Below are positions 26,681-34,813 of a DNA stretch of 64,000 bases, piece after piece (the stretch's first letter is position 1; every line of letters starts with the position of its first letter). Below the pieces are notes generated by a model, which saw nothing but the letters and a program-made list of their open reading frames with translations, was not told the origin of the DNA and did not search any database. Location: NCBI RefSeq assembly GCF_018736085.1, contig NZ_CP076134.1:5094501-5158500 (forward strand), written 5' to 3'. Made by a program: the position numbers and the translations under genes. This stretch comes from Bradyrhizobium sediminis. Its GTDB lineage: Bacteria; Pseudomonadota; Alphaproteobacteria; Rhizobiales; Xanthobacteraceae.

Positions 26681-27789
26681 GAGATTCCGTACAGCTTCAG
26701 CGCGTTGGTCAGATAGAACGCTTCGCGGTTGGCGTCGCTGACGCCGGCGGGCAGCACCCGCGAGGGTTCGTCGTAATCCCAATGCGGATAGTCGGTCGCG
26801 AACAGCAATTTGTCCCAGCCGATCCAGTCGATCACGTCGAACAGATGATCGCGCCGCTCCGGGTCTTCCATCGGTTGCGTGGTCCAGAAGATGTGATCGC
26901 GGAGATATTCCGACGGCTTGCGCTTGAGGTGCGGCACCTCGCCGTGCAGCTTCTCGAAGACCTTGTCGAGCCGCCACGACAGCGACGGCGCCCAGCCGAA
27001 GCCGGCCTCGATCATGATCATCTTCAGTTTCGGGTGCCGTTCGAACACGCCTTCCAGCACGAGGCTGGCGAGCGCGGTCTGCTGGCACTGCGAATGGCCA
27101 ACCATCTCCTCGATGTAGTAGCTCGGCCAGCCCGAGGCGGTGATCGGATTGCCGCCGAAGCCGAAGGCGTGCACGCCGACCGGAAGCCCGGCCTCCTCCG
27201 CCGCCTGATAGATCGGCCAGTAACGGCGCTGGCCGAGCGGCTCGACGTTGCGGCTGAGCAAGAGCACCTGGACGAAGTTCCTGTCTCCGGCGCGCTTGCG
27301 GATTTCGGCGGCAGCCGCCATGCCGTCCTCGTTGGCGACCACGACGGAGGCTTTCAGCCGGCTGTCCTTGCTGGTCCATTTCTCGATCTGCCAGTCGTTG
27401 ATGGCGGTCGCCAATGCTGCGGACAGATCGTGATTGCGCATGCCCTGCCCGGTGGCGCCGAGCGGGTTGAGCACGCCGAGCGCCACATTGTTGGGATCGA
27501 GATGCTGCTTCTGCATGAACGACAGCGACGAGCCCTGCTGCCCGCCTTCCGGCGGCCAAGCGTCGCGGCGCGACGCATTCGGCTGCGTCTTGGGATAGGG
27601 CGGGCCTTCCATCATGCCCTGATAGGCATGGACGCCAAAGGTTTCGAGATGGCCGTGCCAGCGCCTGGCGAGGAACGGGTACAGTTCGTCCCTGGTGGCG
27701 CGCGCGGGATGGATATCGCAATCGGCAATCGCAGTCTTGACGCTCGCCGACGATGCCGGCTCCGGACGATCACGAAACTGCACGTTCAT
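26677..27789 (-). CDS. Amidohydrolase (ACMSD-like, amidohydrolase_2)
   Basis: TIM-barrel metal hydrolase or decarboxylase of 370 residues. The first strand has DCDIHP (Asp-x-His) instead of HxH, as is common in this group; further ligand candidates are the His of VGVHAFGFGG and the Asp of LLFATDYPHWDYD. The family includes aminocarboxymuconate-semialdehyde decarboxylase and gamma-resorcylate decarboxylase. It is related to the upstream gene product by about one-third identical residues by eye, so the two arose by duplication. ATG 27789 overlaps the upstream stop by 4 bp, and its own stop overlaps the Rieske start. Confidence 0.9.
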   Translation of the reverse strand: MNVQFRDRPEPASSASVKTAIADCDIHPARATRDELYPFLARRWHGHLETFGVHAYQGMMEGPPYPKTQPNASRRDAWPPEGGQQGSSLSFMQKQHLDPNNVALGVLNPLGATGQGMRNHDLSAALATAINDWQIEKWTSKDSRLKASVVVANEDGMAAAAEIRKRAGDRNFVQVLLLSRNVEPLGQRRYWPIYQAAEEAGLPVGVHAFGFGGNPITASGWPSYYIEEMVGHSQCQQTALASLVLEGVFERHPKLKMIMIEAGFGWAPSLSWRLDKVFEKLHGEVPHLKRKPSEYLRDHIFWTTQPMEDPERRDHLFDVIDWIGWDKLLFATDYPHWDYDEPSRVLPAGVSDANREAFYLTNALKLYGIS

Positions 27790-28871
27790 GGCGTCGTCTC
27801 CTTCAGCACCGCCTGCTTCAGCCGTGGGTAGGTCGCGTGCGGGTTGTCGATCATGATCTTGCGCACGAGGTCTGAAGATATCCCTTCGGGCAGCACCGCA
27901 TCGCCGTCGAATTGCCAGTGCGGGTAGTCGGTCGAGAATAGGAGCAATTCGTCCGACTGCATATGGTCGAACAGCCGGTTCAGGATCGCCGGGTCCGGCG
28001 GCGCATCGACCGGCTGCAGCGAGAAGCGGATGTTGCTGCGCACAATTTCCTGGGGCGAGCGGTCCACCCACGGCGTTTCCATGCGCGCGCCGCGCCAGAA
28101 CTTGTGCAGCCGCCACAGATAGGCCGGCAGCCAGGTGAAGCCGGACTCCAGCATCACCATCTTCAGGTCAGGGTGCCGCGCGAACACGCCTTCGACGATC
28201 AGGCTGGTCAATTGGGTCTGGAACGCCTGTGCCTGCGCGACGTAGTCCTCGATGTGATAGGAGCCCCAGCCGACCGAGGTCGGCGGGTTGTGATAGGCGC
28301 TGCCGGCGTGAATTCCGATCGGCAACCCCAGCCGTTCGGCGGCGGCGTAGATCGGCCAGTAGGCGCGCTTGCCCAAGGGCATGTCGCCCATCACCAGCAT
28401 CAGCACCTGGACGAAGCGCTTGTCTTGGGCGCAGCGCTCGATCTCGGCCACCGACTTCTCGATGCTCTGCACCGGTATCACGATCGAGCCGCGCAGCCGC
28501 TCGTCCTTGTCGAGCCATTCCCTGACCAGCCAGTCGTTCAGCGCGCGGCAGAACGCGTCCGCCATGTCCTCGGAGAACACCATCTGCACGCCGTACAGCG
28601 GATTGCAGATGCCATAGCTGACGGCGAAACGGTCGAGCGCCTGCGCCTGCATGTCCTGAAGGCTCGAGCCCGGCTTGCCCTGCGCCGGGCGCCAGTCCGG
28701 CCGCGAGGAGATCGGCGAATGGGTCGGATAGGATTGCGACACCAGATCGGTCATGCCGCGGGTCGTGACCTGATCGCGCCAGTAATCGTTGAGATAGGGC
28801 AGAAGGCTGGTCAGATGAGGAACGGCTGGATGCAGATCGCAATCCACGCCGCCCGCGATCGGTGACGTCAT
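27786..28871 (-). CDS. Amidohydrolase (ACMSD-like), paralogue
   Basis: First gene of the operon, 361 residues. It has DCDLHP at residues 10-15, LPIGIHAGSAYHNPP for the second histidine region and LLLFSTDYPHWQFDG near the C-terminus, the same metal-site layout as the next gene. Both enzymes may act as a hetero-oligomer or on successive substrates. The start ATG 28871 is followed immediately by ACGTCACC; the upstream spacer of about 200 bp, shared with the divergent MBL-fold gene, contains simple repeats of GCTCTTGTT type but no clear operator. Confidence 0.9.
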   Translation of the reverse strand: MTSPIAGGVDCDLHPAVPHLTSLLPYLNDYWRDQVTTRGMTDLVSQSYPTHSPISSRPDWRPAQGKPGSSLQDMQAQALDRFAVSYGICNPLYGVQMVFSEDMADAFCRALNDWLVREWLDKDERLRGSIVIPVQSIEKSVAEIERCAQDKRFVQVLMLVMGDMPLGKRAYWPIYAAAERLGLPIGIHAGSAYHNPPTSVGWGSYHIEDYVAQAQAFQTQLTSLIVEGVFARHPDLKMVMLESGFTWLPAYLWRLHKFWRGARMETPWVDRSPQEIVRSNIRFSLQPVDAPPDPAILNRLFDHMQSDELLLFSTDYPHWQFDGDAVLPEGISSDLVRKIMIDNPHATYPRLKQAVLKETTP

Positions 28872-29081
28872 GACCTCAAGGTTTCCTCTTCGCTCTAGTT
28901 AGCGCTTGTTGGCTCTTGTTCGCTCTTTGGCGCCCTTCGAATTCGGCGTTGGCTCGCTGAATCCCGGCGCAGAATATGGCCCGCGCGCTTCCCCGTCCAT
29001 CGGCGGGCCAGCTGCCCACGAGTCGGCAGCCATGCAATCCTGTGCTAGGAGATGACAAAGACGTCGCCAGGGAGGCATGGC

Positions 29082-30053
29082 ATGCAAGGACTGGGAATGG
29101 CCGCAGTCACAGCCCTGCTGGCGTTGTCCGCGCCGGCCTTCGCGCAGCAGCAGCCGGCCGCGTCACCGCCGCCGATGGATTATTCGAAGGTCGAGATCAA
29201 GACCGTCGCGCTCGGCAACAATGCCTACATGCTCGAAGGCCAGGGCGGCAACATCACCGTGGTGGTGGCGAAGGATGGCATCATCCTGGTCGACGGCCAG
29301 TTCGCGCCGCTGCACGACAAGATCAAGGCCGCCGTGGCCGCGATCTCCAGCCTGCCGATCAAATATCTTGTTAACACGCGTTATCCTGGCGACGACATCG
29401 GCGGGAACGAGGCCTTCGCCAAGGAAGGCGTCACGGTCGTCGCCCAGGACAATGTCAAAAAGCGGCTCGCGGCGGGCTCCACCAATGGCCTCACCGGCGC
29501 CAAGACGCCGCCGGCGCCGCAGGGGGCGCTACCGTCCGACACCTATACGAATTTTTCCAAGATCAGGCTGGGGGGACGCGTTGCCGACCTCAAGCACATC
29601 CCCAATGCGCATAGCGACGGCGACACCTATGTCTGGTTCAAGACCGCCCGGGTGCTGGCCACCGGCGATACCTTCACCAATGGCCGCTATCCCGATATCG
29701 ATTTCGCCAATGGCGGCAACATCAAGGGGATGATCGCGGCCGCCGACGTCTATCTCAAGCTGACCAACGCCAGGACGAAAATCGTGCCGGGTCACGGGCC
29801 GGTCGCCGACAAGGCGGCGCTGGCGGAATTCCGCACCATGCTGGTCACCGCGCGCGACCGGATGGCGAAGCTGGTCAAGGACGGCAAGACCGAAGACGAG
29901 GCGGTGGCCTTGAAACCGTTCGCCGATCTCGACGCCAAATGGGCGCCGGACGAGCTCGCCAGCAAGAACTTCATCCGTGTCGTCTACCACTCGCTCGCCG
30001 ACAAGCCCGACAGCAAGCCGGGATTGTTGAAACGAATCTTCCGCAGGAATTGA
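29082..30053 (+). CDS. Secreted metallo-beta-lactamase-fold protein lacking the main zinc motif
   Basis: A 323-residue exported protein. The start is ATG 29082, six bases after AGGGAGG; it gives a clean signal peptide (MQGLGMAAVTALLALSAPAFA, cleavage before Gln22). The MBL fold is clear (VVVAKDGIILVDGQ, AHSDGDTYVWF, LATGDTF, VPGHGPV), but where related proteins have THxHxDH this one reads TRYPGDD (99-105), so three zinc histidines are gone; His177, Asp196 and His238 remain. It may bind one metal or none. The CinA-type gene follows 7 bp later. Predicted periplasmic. Could be a binding protein or a pseudoenzyme. Confidence 0.85.
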   Translation: MQGLGMAAVTALLALSAPAFAQQQPAASPPPMDYSKVEIKTVALGNNAYMLEGQGGNITVVVAKDGIILVDGQFAPLHDKIKAAVAAISSLPIKYLVNTRYPGDDIGGNEAFAKEGVTVVAQDNVKKRLAAGSTNGLTGAKTPPAPQGALPSDTYTNFSKIRLGGRVADLKHIPNAHSDGDTYVWFKTARVLATGDTFTNGRYPDIDFANGGNIKGMIAAADVYLKLTNARTKIVPGHGPVADKAALAEFRTMLVTARDRMAKLVKDGKTEDEAVALKPFADLDAKWAPDELASKNFIRVVYHSLADKPDSKPGLLKRIFRRN

Positions 30054-30060
30054 GAATTCG

Positions 30061-30543
30061 ATGAAAGACCTTGTCCCGATCGCCGAAAACATCGCCGCCA
30101 GACTGATCGAGCGGCGCCAGACCATCGCTGTCGCGGAGTCCTCGACCGGCGGATTGATTTCGGCCGCATTGCTCGCGGTGCCCGGCGCCTCGGCCTATTT
30201 TCTCGGCTCCGCGGTGGTCTATACGCGCGACGCGCGGCGGATCCTGATGGACATCCCCGACGAGGCGATGAAGGGCATCCGCTCCGCCTCGGAAGTCTAC
30301 GCCAAACTGCTGGCGAACCAGATCCGCCAGCGCTTCGCCACCGACTGGGGCCTGTCGGAAACCGGCGCCACGGGTCCTGCCGGCAACCGCTACGGCGACG
30401 CCGCCGGCCATTGCTGCATGGGAGTCGCGGGTCCGGAGAATGCGGTGATGACGCTCGAGACCGGCAGCGCCGACCGGCTCGGCAACATGCATGTGTTCGC
30501 TGCGACGGCGCTGAATCTGCTGCTGCAGAATCTGTCGCGGTGA
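30061..30543 (+). CDS. CinA-type nicotinamide-nucleotide amidase (PncC domain)
   Basis: A 160-residue single-domain protein equal to the C-terminal part of CinA, which deamidates NMN to nicotinate mononucleotide. The motif VAESSTGG is at 24-31 and TGATGPAG begins near 103, both hallmark segments. The sequence GHCCMGVAGPE differs from the common GxVxxA form. It starts 7 bp after the MBL-fold gene and is likely co-transcribed, although the two proteins would act in different compartments. The gene ends before a repeat. Confidence 0.88.
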   Translation: MKDLVPIAENIAARLIERRQTIAVAESSTGGLISAALLAVPGASAYFLGSAVVYTRDARRILMDIPDEAMKGIRSASEVYAKLLANQIRQRFATDWGLSETGATGPAGNRYGDAAGHCCMGVAGPENAVMTLETGSADRLGNMHVFAATALNLLLQNLSR

Positions 30544-30560
30544 TTGCTGGCCATGTAGAC

Positions 30561-30666
30561 CCGTCATTCCGGGATGGTGCGTAGCACCAGACCTCAGATG
30601 TGCAATTGCACATCGGGGAATCTCGAGATTCCGGGTTCGATGCTTCGCATCGCCCCGGAATGACGG
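30561..30666. repeat. Family A palindromic repeat with a nested palindrome
   Basis: Identical to the copy at 15970-16053 over both arms, but about 25 bp (including GATGTGCAATTGCACATC) interrupt the left inner arm. The insert itself is a palindrome related to the one at 11095-11132. Confidence 0.8.
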
Positions 30667-30704
30667 CTTGGATGGATTTGCCGAGCCTGTCAGACGACAG
30701 CGTC

Positions 30705-32015
30705 TCACCGCTCGCGGAACGAGCGCATCAGCTGGTCGCTCAGCGGCTTCATCAGATAGGACAGCATGGTGCGGTCGCCGGTCTGCACGAAGGCCTCCAC
30801 CGGCATGCCGGGGATGATCTTGACCTCGCCGAGGCGCGCGACTTCTTCCGGAGACATCGAGACCCGGATGGTATAATAGCTCTGGCCGGTGCGCTGGTCG
30901 GTGGTGACGTCGGGCGAGACACGGGTGACGATGCCGTTCAGCTCCGGCGTGGTGCGCTGATTGAACGCCGACAGCCGCAACACGGTCTTCTGGCCGACCT
31001 GCAGCTTGTCGATATCCTGCGGATTGACCTTGGCCTCGACCGAAAGCGCATCGGCTTGCGGAACGATCAGCATGATGGCGTCGCCTGCGGTGATCACGCC
31101 GCCGACGGTGTGCACCGTCGACTGCAGCACCACGCCGTCCTGCGGCGCGCGGATGTCGATCCGGCGCAACTGGTCTTCGGCCGTCACCTTGCGTTCGACG
31201 AATTCGCCGATCTTGTCGTTGGTCTCGCGCAGATCCTTGGAGACTTCGCTGACCAGGTCCTTGTCGACCTGAATGATCTGCAGCTCGGTCTCGGTGATCT
31301 TGCCCCTGGCCTGCGCCCGCGCCGCGATGTATTGCGCCCGCTCGCCGTTGAGCCGCGCCGCGTCGCGCTCGAGCACGGTCAGGCGCGACAACTGCACCAG
31401 GTGCTGTTCGTAGAGCGAGCGAACCCCGACCAGTTCCTTTTCGATCAGCGCTATTTCCTTGTCCTTGGCCTTCTCCTGCGCGGTCAGGCCGGCGATCTCC
31501 TCGTTCAGCTGCGCCACGCGCTCGCGCAACTGGGACTTCTGTCCGGCGCGTCCGGTGGTGCGCACCTCGAACAGCTTGCTTTCGCTGGCCATGACGTTCT
31601 GGACGTCGGGATCGTCGGCGCGATCGAGCAGCATCGGCGGGAATGTGATCCTGTCGAGGCCCCGCTGTTCGGCTTCCAGCCGCGCCGCCCGCGCCCATAG
31701 CCCGTTGAGACTCTTGGTGACGATCGCAAGGCTCGCCTTGGTGACGGTGTCGTCGAGCCGCACCACCACGTCGCCGGCCTTGACCGCGGCGCCATCGCGC
31801 ACGCGCACTTCGCCGACCACGCCGCCGGTCGGATGCTGTACCTTCTTCACATTGGTATCGACGACGATCTGTCCCGGCGCGATCAGCGCGCCCGAGATCT
31901 GCGCGGTCGCCGCCCAGCCGCCGAGCCCGCCCGCCAGGACGACGATGACGGCGAGACCGATGACCAGATGCAGCCGGATCGAGGCTTTCGCAGTCCGCAT
32001 TTTGCTGCCGCTCAT
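30705..32015 (-). CDS. Type I secretion membrane-fusion protein (HlyD/PrtE family)
   Basis: Adaptor of 436 residues linking the inner-membrane ABC exporter to an outer-membrane channel. One membrane helix near 15-40 (LHLVIGLAVIVVLAGGLGGW) is followed by a lipoyl half-motif around GEVRVRDGAAVKAGDVVVRLDD, a long coiled coil (about 130-290, INEEIAGL-type heptads) and a beta-barrel with APQDGVVLQSTVHTVGGVI. The C-terminal GMPVEAFVQTGDRTMLSYLMKPL is typical of the family. Its start overlaps the stop of the ABC gene by 4 bp. No tolC-like gene is nearby, so the channel must be encoded elsewhere. Confidence 0.93.
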   Translation of the reverse strand: MSGSKMRTAKASIRLHLVIGLAVIVVLAGGLGGWAATAQISGALIAPGQIVVDTNVKKVQHPTGGVVGEVRVRDGAAVKAGDVVVRLDDTVTKASLAIVTKSLNGLWARAARLEAEQRGLDRITFPPMLLDRADDPDVQNVMASESKLFEVRTTGRAGQKSQLRERVAQLNEEIAGLTAQEKAKDKEIALIEKELVGVRSLYEQHLVQLSRLTVLERDAARLNGERAQYIAARAQARGKITETELQIIQVDKDLVSEVSKDLRETNDKIGEFVERKVTAEDQLRRIDIRAPQDGVVLQSTVHTVGGVITAGDAIMLIVPQADALSVEAKVNPQDIDKLQVGQKTVLRLSAFNQRTTPELNGIVTRVSPDVTTDQRTGQSYYTIRVSMSPEEVARLGEVKIIPGMPVEAFVQTGDRTMLSYLMKPLSDQLMRSFRER

Positions 32016-33760
32016 GACTTGGCGACTCCTCCCTCGGACACGATCTTGATCGGCGAAGGCGGCGCGACCCGCTGCTGCAGCACCTGCCCCAGCACGGTTT
32101 CCTTCGGCCCGAAGGCCTGCATGCGGCCGTCCTTCAGCACCAGCAGCATGTCGACCGCCTCGATCCCGATCGGCCGGTGTGCCACCACCACCACGATGGC
32201 GCCGCGCTCGCGCGCGCCGCGCACCGCGCGCGTCAGCGCCTCGTCGCCTTCGGTATCAAGATTGGAGTTCGGCTCATCCAGCACGATCAGGAACGGATTG
32301 CCGTACAGCGCCCGCGCCAGCGCCACGCGCTGCGCCTGGCCGGCCGAGAGCGCGGTGCCCTGCTCGCCGATCTGGGTGTCGTAGCCTTCGCGCATCTTGA
32401 TGATCATGTCGTGGACCCCCGCCTCCTTGGCGGCGGCGATGATCCCCTCCGAGGTGGCGTCCGGATCGAACCGGCAGATATTCTGCGCGACCGTGCCTGC
32501 GAACAGTTCGACGTCCTGCGGCAGATAACCGACGTGGCGGCCGAGCACGTCGCTCGACCACTGGTCCAGCGCCGCGCCGTCGAGCCGCACTTTGCCGCGC
32601 AGCGGATGCCAGACGCCGACCAGCGCGCGCACCAGCGACGACTTGCCCGATCCGCTCGGCCCGATCACGCCGAGGCCGTTGCCGGCCTCCAGCGCGAACG
32701 TCACGTCCTGGACGATGATCTTCTGATCGCCCGGCGGCACGATGCTGACGCTCTCGACCGACAGCCGCTTCGACGGGGTCTGCAGCTGCGTCGGCGCCGT
32801 CTGCGCCGGCAATGATTCCAGCAGGCGGTTGAGGCGGTGCCAGCTCTGGCGCGCGGCGACGAAGCCTTTCCAGTGCGCGATGGCGAGATCCACCGGCGCC
32901 AGCGCCCGCGCACTCAGGATCGAGCCGGCGATGATGACGCCGGCGGTGGCCTCCTGATTGATCACGAGATAGGCGCCGACCGCGAGCACCGCGGACTGCA
33001 GCGTCATGCGCATGACCTTGGCAATAGCGCCGAGACCGCCGGCGACGTCGCTGGCGCGCTGGTTGCCCGCCAGATAATTTTCGTTGGCCTCGCTCCAGCG
33101 CCTGGTCAGGCGTCCGGACATTCCCATCGCGACCAGCACTTCGGCATTGCGGCGGCTGGTGGCGGCCAGATCGTTGCGGCGCGCGGCAAGCCCCATGGCC
33201 TCGCGCGCCGGCGCGCGCGACATGTATTCGGTGATGATGGTCAGCGTGACCAGAATGATCGCGCCAGCCAGCGCGGTCACGCCGATCAGGACGTGGAAGG
33301 CGAAGCAGATCGCCAGATAGAACGGCAACCACGGCAGATCGAAGAACGCGCCCGGCCCCATGCCGGACAGGAACGAGCGGACATTGTCGAGATCGCGCAG
33401 CGGCTGCAGGCCTTCGTTGCGCCCGCCCACCATCAGCGGCAGGCGCACCACGGTTTCGAACACGCGGGCATTGAGGGCCTCGTCGAGCGAAGTGCCGATG
33501 CGGACCAGGACGCGGCCGCGGATCAGGTCGAGAATGCCCTGGGCGATGTACAAGCCGCCGGCGAGGATGACCAGAGCGACCAGCGTCGGGATGCTGCGGC
33601 TCGGCAGCACCCGGTCGTATACCTCCAGCATGAAGATCGAGCCGGTCAGATACAGCAGATTGATCATGCAGCTCATGACGCCGACGCCAAGAAACGCGCT
33701 GCGGCAGGCGCGCAACGCATCACCGAGTTCGGAACGCCGGACACCGGGAGCGGCTGCCAT
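32012..33760 (-). CDS. Type I secretion ABC transporter, permease/ATPase (PrtD family)
   Basis: Exporter of 582 residues with about six membrane helices (20-330) and a C-terminal nucleotide-binding domain: Walker A GPSGSGKSS near 365, signature LSAGQAQR near 468 and Walker B LIVLDEPNSNLD near 490. There is no N-terminal C39 peptidase domain, so it is of the PrtD/AprD type that exports RTX proteins with uncleaved C-terminal signals. ATG 33760 is preferred to the TTG three bases upstream. The giant RTX protein encoded 14 kb away is the obvious cargo candidate. Confidence 0.95.
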   Translation of the reverse strand: MAAAPGVRRSELGDALRACRSAFLGVGVMSCMINLLYLTGSIFMLEVYDRVLPSRSIPTLVALVILAGGLYIAQGILDLIRGRVLVRIGTSLDEALNARVFETVVRLPLMVGGRNEGLQPLRDLDNVRSFLSGMGPGAFFDLPWLPFYLAICFAFHVLIGVTALAGAIILVTLTIITEYMSRAPAREAMGLAARRNDLAATSRRNAEVLVAMGMSGRLTRRWSEANENYLAGNQRASDVAGGLGAIAKVMRMTLQSAVLAVGAYLVINQEATAGVIIAGSILSARALAPVDLAIAHWKGFVAARQSWHRLNRLLESLPAQTAPTQLQTPSKRLSVESVSIVPPGDQKIIVQDVTFALEAGNGLGVIGPSGSGKSSLVRALVGVWHPLRGKVRLDGAALDQWSSDVLGRHVGYLPQDVELFAGTVAQNICRFDPDATSEGIIAAAKEAGVHDMIIKMREGYDTQIGEQGTALSAGQAQRVALARALYGNPFLIVLDEPNSNLDTEGDEALTRAVRGARERGAIVVVVAHRPIGIEAVDMLLVLKDGRMQAFGPKETVLGQVLQQRVAPPSPIKIVSEGGVAKS

Positions 33761-33953
33761 CAATTGATCTCTTCACGAGGGGTGCAAGGCCGCTAGTTCT
33801 ACCGATGTTTGCGGCCATCGTCCATGCAACTGGCGTTAACCTAAACGTCATCGGCAAGCCCACGCAGCGGTCCCATCCTCCGAACGGGGGAGGAGCGGCC
33901 CCATGGGCGGCGCAACCGGTATGCGGGGAGCCGGTCGCGGGGGGTGCAGGGAG

Positions 33954-34730
33954 CTAGTTTGCCGCCGCTGCGGGCTTCGGAAAGGGAACCAGCACGACCG
34001 CCATCGAGACCCGGCCGATCTCGCCATGGACGTCGAGCAGCGCGCCGCTGCCGATGCCGAGCCCGGCGGCCGGTCGCCAGCGGGTTTGCGCGCGGACGCC
34101 CACCCATTCCCCCAATGGCTGCCTGAACAGCTGCACCGTCAGGTTCGGGTTGGGATCGGCCACGGCATTCTCCAGCGGCCGCGCAATGCCGTGGGTCCAG
34201 TCCGCCGGACCGAGCACGGAGGACAACGGCCCGGCGCCGTCGATGATCCTGTGATTGAGACGAAACCAGGCGACGCCGTCGCCCGCACGCGCCTCCATCG
34301 CGTCCATGAACCAGCGACGGCCATGGGCGGCCTGCCGGGTGCGGACCGGAAACCGCAAGGGATCGGCGGCCTCGCCGGCGGCGTCGACAAACCCCGGCAG
34401 CTCGACCGCGCGTTCGCGCGACAGCGTCACCCGCGCGGTGGCGCAGGGCTGCGCTTCATCGTCGGGCCACAGCGTGTTGTCGATCACGCTGACACGGCCG
34501 CCCTCGGTCAGCACGGAAAGCCGCGTCCGCAAATTCGCCATCGGCGTCGGCCGCAGGAACCACGCGGTCACGCTGACCGCAGCCCCCCATTTTCGCTCCG
34601 CGGCGAGCGCCTCGACTTCGGCGGTCAGCAGGCTTGCGACCGCGCCGCCCTGCAGCCCCGCGAAGGGACCTGCGGCCAGCGCCGACGGCTGCCAATGATT
34701 GGGGGCGCTCAATGGTTCGAAAATCGCCAT
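33954..34730 (-). CDS. Acyl-CoA thioesterase-like protein (double hotdog)
   Basis: A 258-residue protein of the thioesterase-like superfamily (TesB-related, two hotdog repeats). N-terminal NHWQPSALAAGPFAGLQGGAVASLL resembles the hotdog helix, with VTAWFLRPTPM and later RWFMDAMEARAGDGVAWFR and the C-terminal WRPAAGLGIGSGALLDVHGEIGRV strand set. It should hydrolyse acyl-CoA to free acid and CoA, in the cytoplasm. ATG 34730 is taken instead of 34766, which would place the start inside the divergent regulator's upstream region. The LysR gene is divergent with 83 bp between starts and may control it. Confidence 0.8.
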   Translation of the reverse strand: MAIFEPLSAPNHWQPSALAAGPFAGLQGGAVASLLTAEVEALAAERKWGAAVSVTAWFLRPTPMANLRTRLSVLTEGGRVSVIDNTLWPDDEAQPCATARVTLSRERAVELPGFVDAAGEAADPLRFPVRTRQAAHGRRWFMDAMEARAGDGVAWFRLNHRIIDGAGPLSSVLGPADWTHGIARPLENAVADPNPNLTVQLFRQPLGEWVGVRAQTRWRPAAGLGIGSGALLDVHGEIGRVSMAVVLVPFPKPAAAAN

Positions 34731-34779
34731 GATGATCCAGATGAGGAATATTGAGTGATACTGCAATCTGGCCGATAAT

Positions 34780-34801
34780 AATGCCTATTACAAAAGGCAT
34801 T
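34780..34801. promoter_or_regulatory. Candidate LysR operator
   Basis: AATGCCT-N8-AGGCATT is a perfect 7+8+7 dyad in the divergent spacer between the thioesterase and LysR genes. It includes a T-N11-A core, the usual form of a LysR recognition site. Its centre is 23 bp before the LysR start. Confidence 0.5.
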
Positions 34802-34813
34802 TGGTCACCTGAG

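Noticed and set aside
28872..29081. Short GCTCTTGTT-like near-repeats upstream of the amidohydrolase operon considered as an operator array
   Set aside because: Units are irregular in length and spacing and show no symmetry; likely simple-sequence drift similar in kind to the heptamer repeats.
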